A DNA stretch of 64,000 nt. It comes from Azorinus chamasolen (lineage: Eukaryota > Mollusca > Bivalvia > Cardiida > Solecurtidae). How positions within the stretch are numbered: position 1 is the stretch's first letter; each line of letters opens with the position of its first letter. The stretch is from positions 62,810,324 to 62,874,323 of the forward strand of contig OY755242.1 in assembly GCA_963576725.1 (NCBI GenBank), in the 5' to 3' direction. Both the position numbers and the translations under genes were made by a program. Below are positions 60,961 through 64,000 of the stretch, piece by piece. Under the pieces are notes generated by a model. That model worked only from the letters and a program-made list of their open reading frames with translations. It had not been told where the DNA came from and ran no database searches.

Positions 60961-61170
60961 TATAAATACACATAGTGGTCGATAAGAGCATAGGGCACCG
61001 TCACAATGAACACTAAATATATAGACCTAGTGTTCATACATTTTTTTCTGTCGAGGTTCATAATTTATTGTGCCGGTGGCCTGTGGATAAGAGCAGCTGG
61101 TTGTTTAATACAGGGCGATAGGAATGCAGAAAGTTTATAGAGGAGCTTTCTGCGTCACTTCCTTCCTTTA

Positions 61171-61386
61171 TTAACGCATTACCTCATAGGCTATTTTTAT
61201 ATCCTACCTGTTTGAATAAATCTGCCGAAAAGTAGCATTAACTAGAGAAAAGGATAATTTCAGAATTGTGCTGTTTTTAAACCATTGTGATAAATAGAGT
61301 ATTTGCTCCTATGGGGCAAATGCTCTTTTTATCACAATGGTTTCAAAAAGTGACTTTTACAGAGCCGTCAAAATGGGTGTGGGTTC
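61171..61386. mobile_element. Hairpin MITE family 1, right end lost
   Basis: TTAACGCATTACCTCATAGG, hairpin with apex CTCCTATGGGGC, GTGACTTTTACAGAGCCGTC, then the end degrades (AAATGGGTGTGGGTT). Confidence 0.82.
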
Positions 61387-61775
61387 AAACGATGCCATTG
61401 GTTTAAACCCCATGAATTAGAATTACTATAATTGTGGATGAAGACATATATCACTGTATTTATCATAAAACTAATCTCCAATGTCGTAAAACCTAACTTA
61501 CCAACCCATTGTAAATGTTTGTCTTCAGTTGTTTTCATGATTGATATCTAACAACTGAACTATGTAATGCATTAATGAAAGGCATGAAACTGTCCATATA
61601 CCGGTAGTCGGGGGAGTTCGATTTTGCAACATTTGGCAATATGCTGCCCATATCGATAGAATAGCTAATAAATTAACGTATTGCACACACCGGACAGGGG
61701 AGATCAATTTAGGCCTAAATCAGAAAACTCCTCAATTGGGCATCATATCAGGGTATATCATGCTTGCTTTACCAA

Positions 61776-61988
61776 TTAACCCTTTCGCTGACAATGTCGT
61801 ATCTGTGATAACCTATGCAAACAGTTTGGATCCAGATGAGACGCCGAGTAACTCGGCGTCTCATCAGGATCCAAACTGTTTGTTACTGTTACTATGTCTT
61901 TGAAACAAAAATGAAGAAAATTAAAAAATTAAAATTTGTAGCAGACGACAAAGTTAGCAGACGACAGAGTTTGGCAGCGAAAGGGTTA
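61776..61988. mobile_element. Hairpin MITE family 4, full-length
   Basis: TTAACCCTTTCGCTGACAATG to GGCAGCGAAAGGGTTAA, TTAA both sides, 213 bp. The hairpin around GCCGAGTAACTCGGC is almost perfect over about 31 bp per arm. Confidence 0.93.
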
Positions 61989-61989
61989 A

Positions 61990-62825
61990 TGTAACTGTCC
62001 TCGGCAGCCATTCATTTATTGAACCAAGGAGGATTAAAGAGTCGAAGGTTGCTTAGAGCATGGTTATAAATTAATTGCAGAAAGCTCCTATAGGAGTTTT
62101 CTGCATTATTTTTTACCTGAATTAAGCTACCGCCTACCTTACAGACCCAAAATAAGACATCTTTTGGATGGCCGCTTAAGACAGTTTCTACAGTATCTCA
62201 TTCTATTCTAATCTGACCCATCTCTCATCGTACCCTTGGTACGGTCGTCTGCTACTTCCGTTGTCCGTCTTACATTGTCAGTGTGTTAACCTTTACTCCA
62301 TAATTATACGCCTTTCCACGCCTTTGCAAACATAGCAGACCCAGATCAGACAGCTCCTATAGGAGCTGTCTGATCAGGGTCTGCTTTGTTTGCTAACGAT
62401 ATAATATAAATTTGATTCTCTAGTTTATGTCCTGGCCAAACATTCCCGTGCTATTATATTAACTAACCTAATTAATATTTATGATGTCATTACTTTTACA
62501 TGGATATTCGTGGAGTAAAGGGTAGGAGAAAGCAAGATGACATTTGCAAATAGTTTTTATCCAGATGAGTCATCGAGTAACTTGGCTACTCATTAGGATC
62601 CAAACTGTTTGACACTCTAATTATATTTTAAAAACAAATTGAAAATAAATTATATTTGAAACTAAAAGAAGACGAACATTTTAGCAGACATTTATTTGCT
62701 GGTGAAAGAGGTAGGGTAACACGAGTACACATGTACTTTGAACTTCTTCAATTATAAATTCACTCATGTGACTGTGGCTAACAATAGGCTAGGTCACATT
62801 ACAGAAGATGTAGATACAAATGTAT
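61990..62825. repeat. Left copy of a direct duplication of hairpin elements
   Basis: Order: CAGTAGAACC-type element (61990-62193) with hairpin AGAAAGCTCCTATAGGAG, a spacer with CATCGTACCCTTGGTACGG, family 2 MITE (62286-62525), family 4 core (62543-62612), a run TTTTAGCAGAC, and TCACATTACAGAAGATGT. Repeated at 63214-64000. Confidence 0.88.
62286..62525. mobile_element. Hairpin MITE family 2, TTAACCTTTACTCC type
   Basis: TTAACCTTTACTCCATAATT to TGGAGTAAAGGGTA. Stem CATAGCAGACCCAGATCAGAC with perfect apex CTCCTATAGGAG. Confidence 0.85.
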
Positions 62826-63034
62826 GTAGATTTATCTTTCTCTTTTTCAAAATAAATGTCATCTGCTAAACTTTTTCGTATGTTTAAAGTTTGAAAGTGG
62901 AATTCTCTCCTCTGTTGCATGACGTATAATCAGAGGGTCAGCTAGTCTGGAACCTGATGAAACGCCGAGTTACTGAGAGTGTCATCTGGATCCACACAGT
63001 TCAGGGCTGCAGATAAATGTGCGTACTTAAATAC

Positions 63035-63165
63035 TAAAATCGTCTTTTGTCCATCAAACCCTATGCTGTGACCACTCTTTAAAATCGTCTCAAAGAGACG
63101 ATTCTAATGGGTGTTCACAACATAGGGTTGTGTGGAGAAATAAAGAATTTATTCTTGAAAATGTT
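63035..63165. mobile_element. Hairpin MITE family 8
   Basis: ATCAAACCCTATGCTGTGACC, TTTAAAATCGTCTCAAAGAGACG, GTTCACAACATAGGGTTG, GTGGAGAAATAAAGAATT, TTGAAAATGTTTTA. Confidence 0.82.
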
Positions 63166-63213
63166 TTATTTGACGCATCTTATCTGGACCTCTGTAGACT
63201 GTTTGAAAATGTA

Positions 63214-64000
63214 CAGTAGAACCTGTCCTAGGCAGCCATTAATTTATTGAACCAAGGAGGATTAAAGAGCAGAAAGTTGCTTAATGCATGATTATAAATG
63301 TTATGCAGCTACCACCTGCCTTACTGACCCAAAATAAGACCTCTTTTGGATGGCCGCCTAAGACAGTTTCTACAGTATGTCACGGTTTTCTAATTTGACA
63401 TATCTGTCATCGTACCCTTTGTACGGTACACCCGTTGCCCGTCTTACATTATCAGTGGGTTAACCTTTACACCATAAGTTATACGCCTTTCTATGCCTTT
63501 GCAAACATAGCAAACCCAGATCAGACAGCTCCTATAGGAGCTGTCTGACCAGGGTCTGCTTTATTTGCTAACGATATAATATAAATGATTCTCTAGTTTC
63601 TGTCCTGGCCAAATATCCACGTGTCAATGTGCTATTATATTAACTAACCTAATTAATATTTATGATGTCATTACTTTTACATGGATATTCGTGGAGTAAA
63701 GGGTAGGGGAAACCAAGATGACATTTGCAATTAGTTTTTATCCAGATGAGTCATCGAGTAACTTGGCTACTCATTAGGATCCATTTTACACTCTAATTAT
63801 GTTTTAAAAAGAAATTGAAAATAAATTCCGTTGGAAACTAAAAGCAGACGAACATTTTAGCAGACGAAATTTATTTGCTGGTGAAAGAGGTAGGGTAACA
63901 CGAGTACACATGTACTTTGAACTTCTTCAATTATAAATTCACTCATGTGACTGTGGCTAACCCTAGGCCAGATCACATTACGGAAGATGTGGATATTTAG
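63214..64000. repeat. Right copy of the direct duplication
   Basis: Starts TA|CAGTAGAACCTGTCCTAGG; its first element ends GACAGTTTCTACAG|TA at 63375 and has lost its hairpin. Then spacer, family 2 MITE (63460-63707), family 4 core (63718-63785), and the same tail. Runs to the window edge. Confidence 0.88.

Overview
This is a eukaryotic, compositionally AT-rich and repeat-dense window. It has multi-exon genes with long introns, CA, CT, GA and AT microsatellites, tRNA-derived SINE heads, LINE fragments and dozens of short hairpin elements. The mix (tandem arrays built on a GGGGCATAACTCC-like core followed by tetranucleotide GACA/ACGG tails, and hairpin MITEs ending in TTAACCC/GGGTTAA) suggests a bivalve mollusc. 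A heterodont such as a dreissenid mussel is my guess from memory, not something the sequence proves.

The only host genes I can support are three tandem, same-strand genes for small secreted lipid-binding proteins of the GM2 ganglioside activator (GM2A) type. Gene A has exons at 332-523, 6799-6927 and 12085-12225; its signal-peptide exon is off the left edge. Gene B has exons at 29611-29688, 32258-32503, 34018-34194 and 36940-37083. Gene C has exons at 45310-45390, 47240-47431, 50240-50374 and 54972-55118. All introns are phase 0 and the four-exon plan is shared. A and C are close paralogues, with matching exon lengths, conserved intron stretches and similar 3' flanks. B, between them, is the most canonical in length and cysteine pattern.

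Everything else is transposon-derived or simple repeat. A intron 2 carries a THAP-domain fossil and a Tc1-like element with arms of about 900 bp. A intron 3 carries an unidentified inverted-repeat element and a tandem array with a period of about 170 bp. The A-B interval (12.3-29.6 kb) holds a deleted Tc1 element, three decayed fragments of a Penelope-like retroelement (one split by a later insertion), LINE RT remains and a tandem array with a period of about 160 bp. The B introns and the B-C interval hold LINE pieces, minisatellites and many hairpin MITEs. The C introns hold a SINE, a large minisatellite apparently grown inside a hairpin, and an inverted LINE tail. The right end (61.99-64.0 kb) is a direct duplication of a block of hairpin elements.

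The most unusual feature is the hairpin system. At least eight MITE families with different stems and two classes of terminus (TTAA, piggyBac-like; TA, pogo-like) share a modular design. Many have the same apex, CTCCTATAGGAG, and related stem words such as GATCAGACGGC. Some copies have lost just the hairpin core, one pair shares a single TTAA, and one copy is a chimera of two families.
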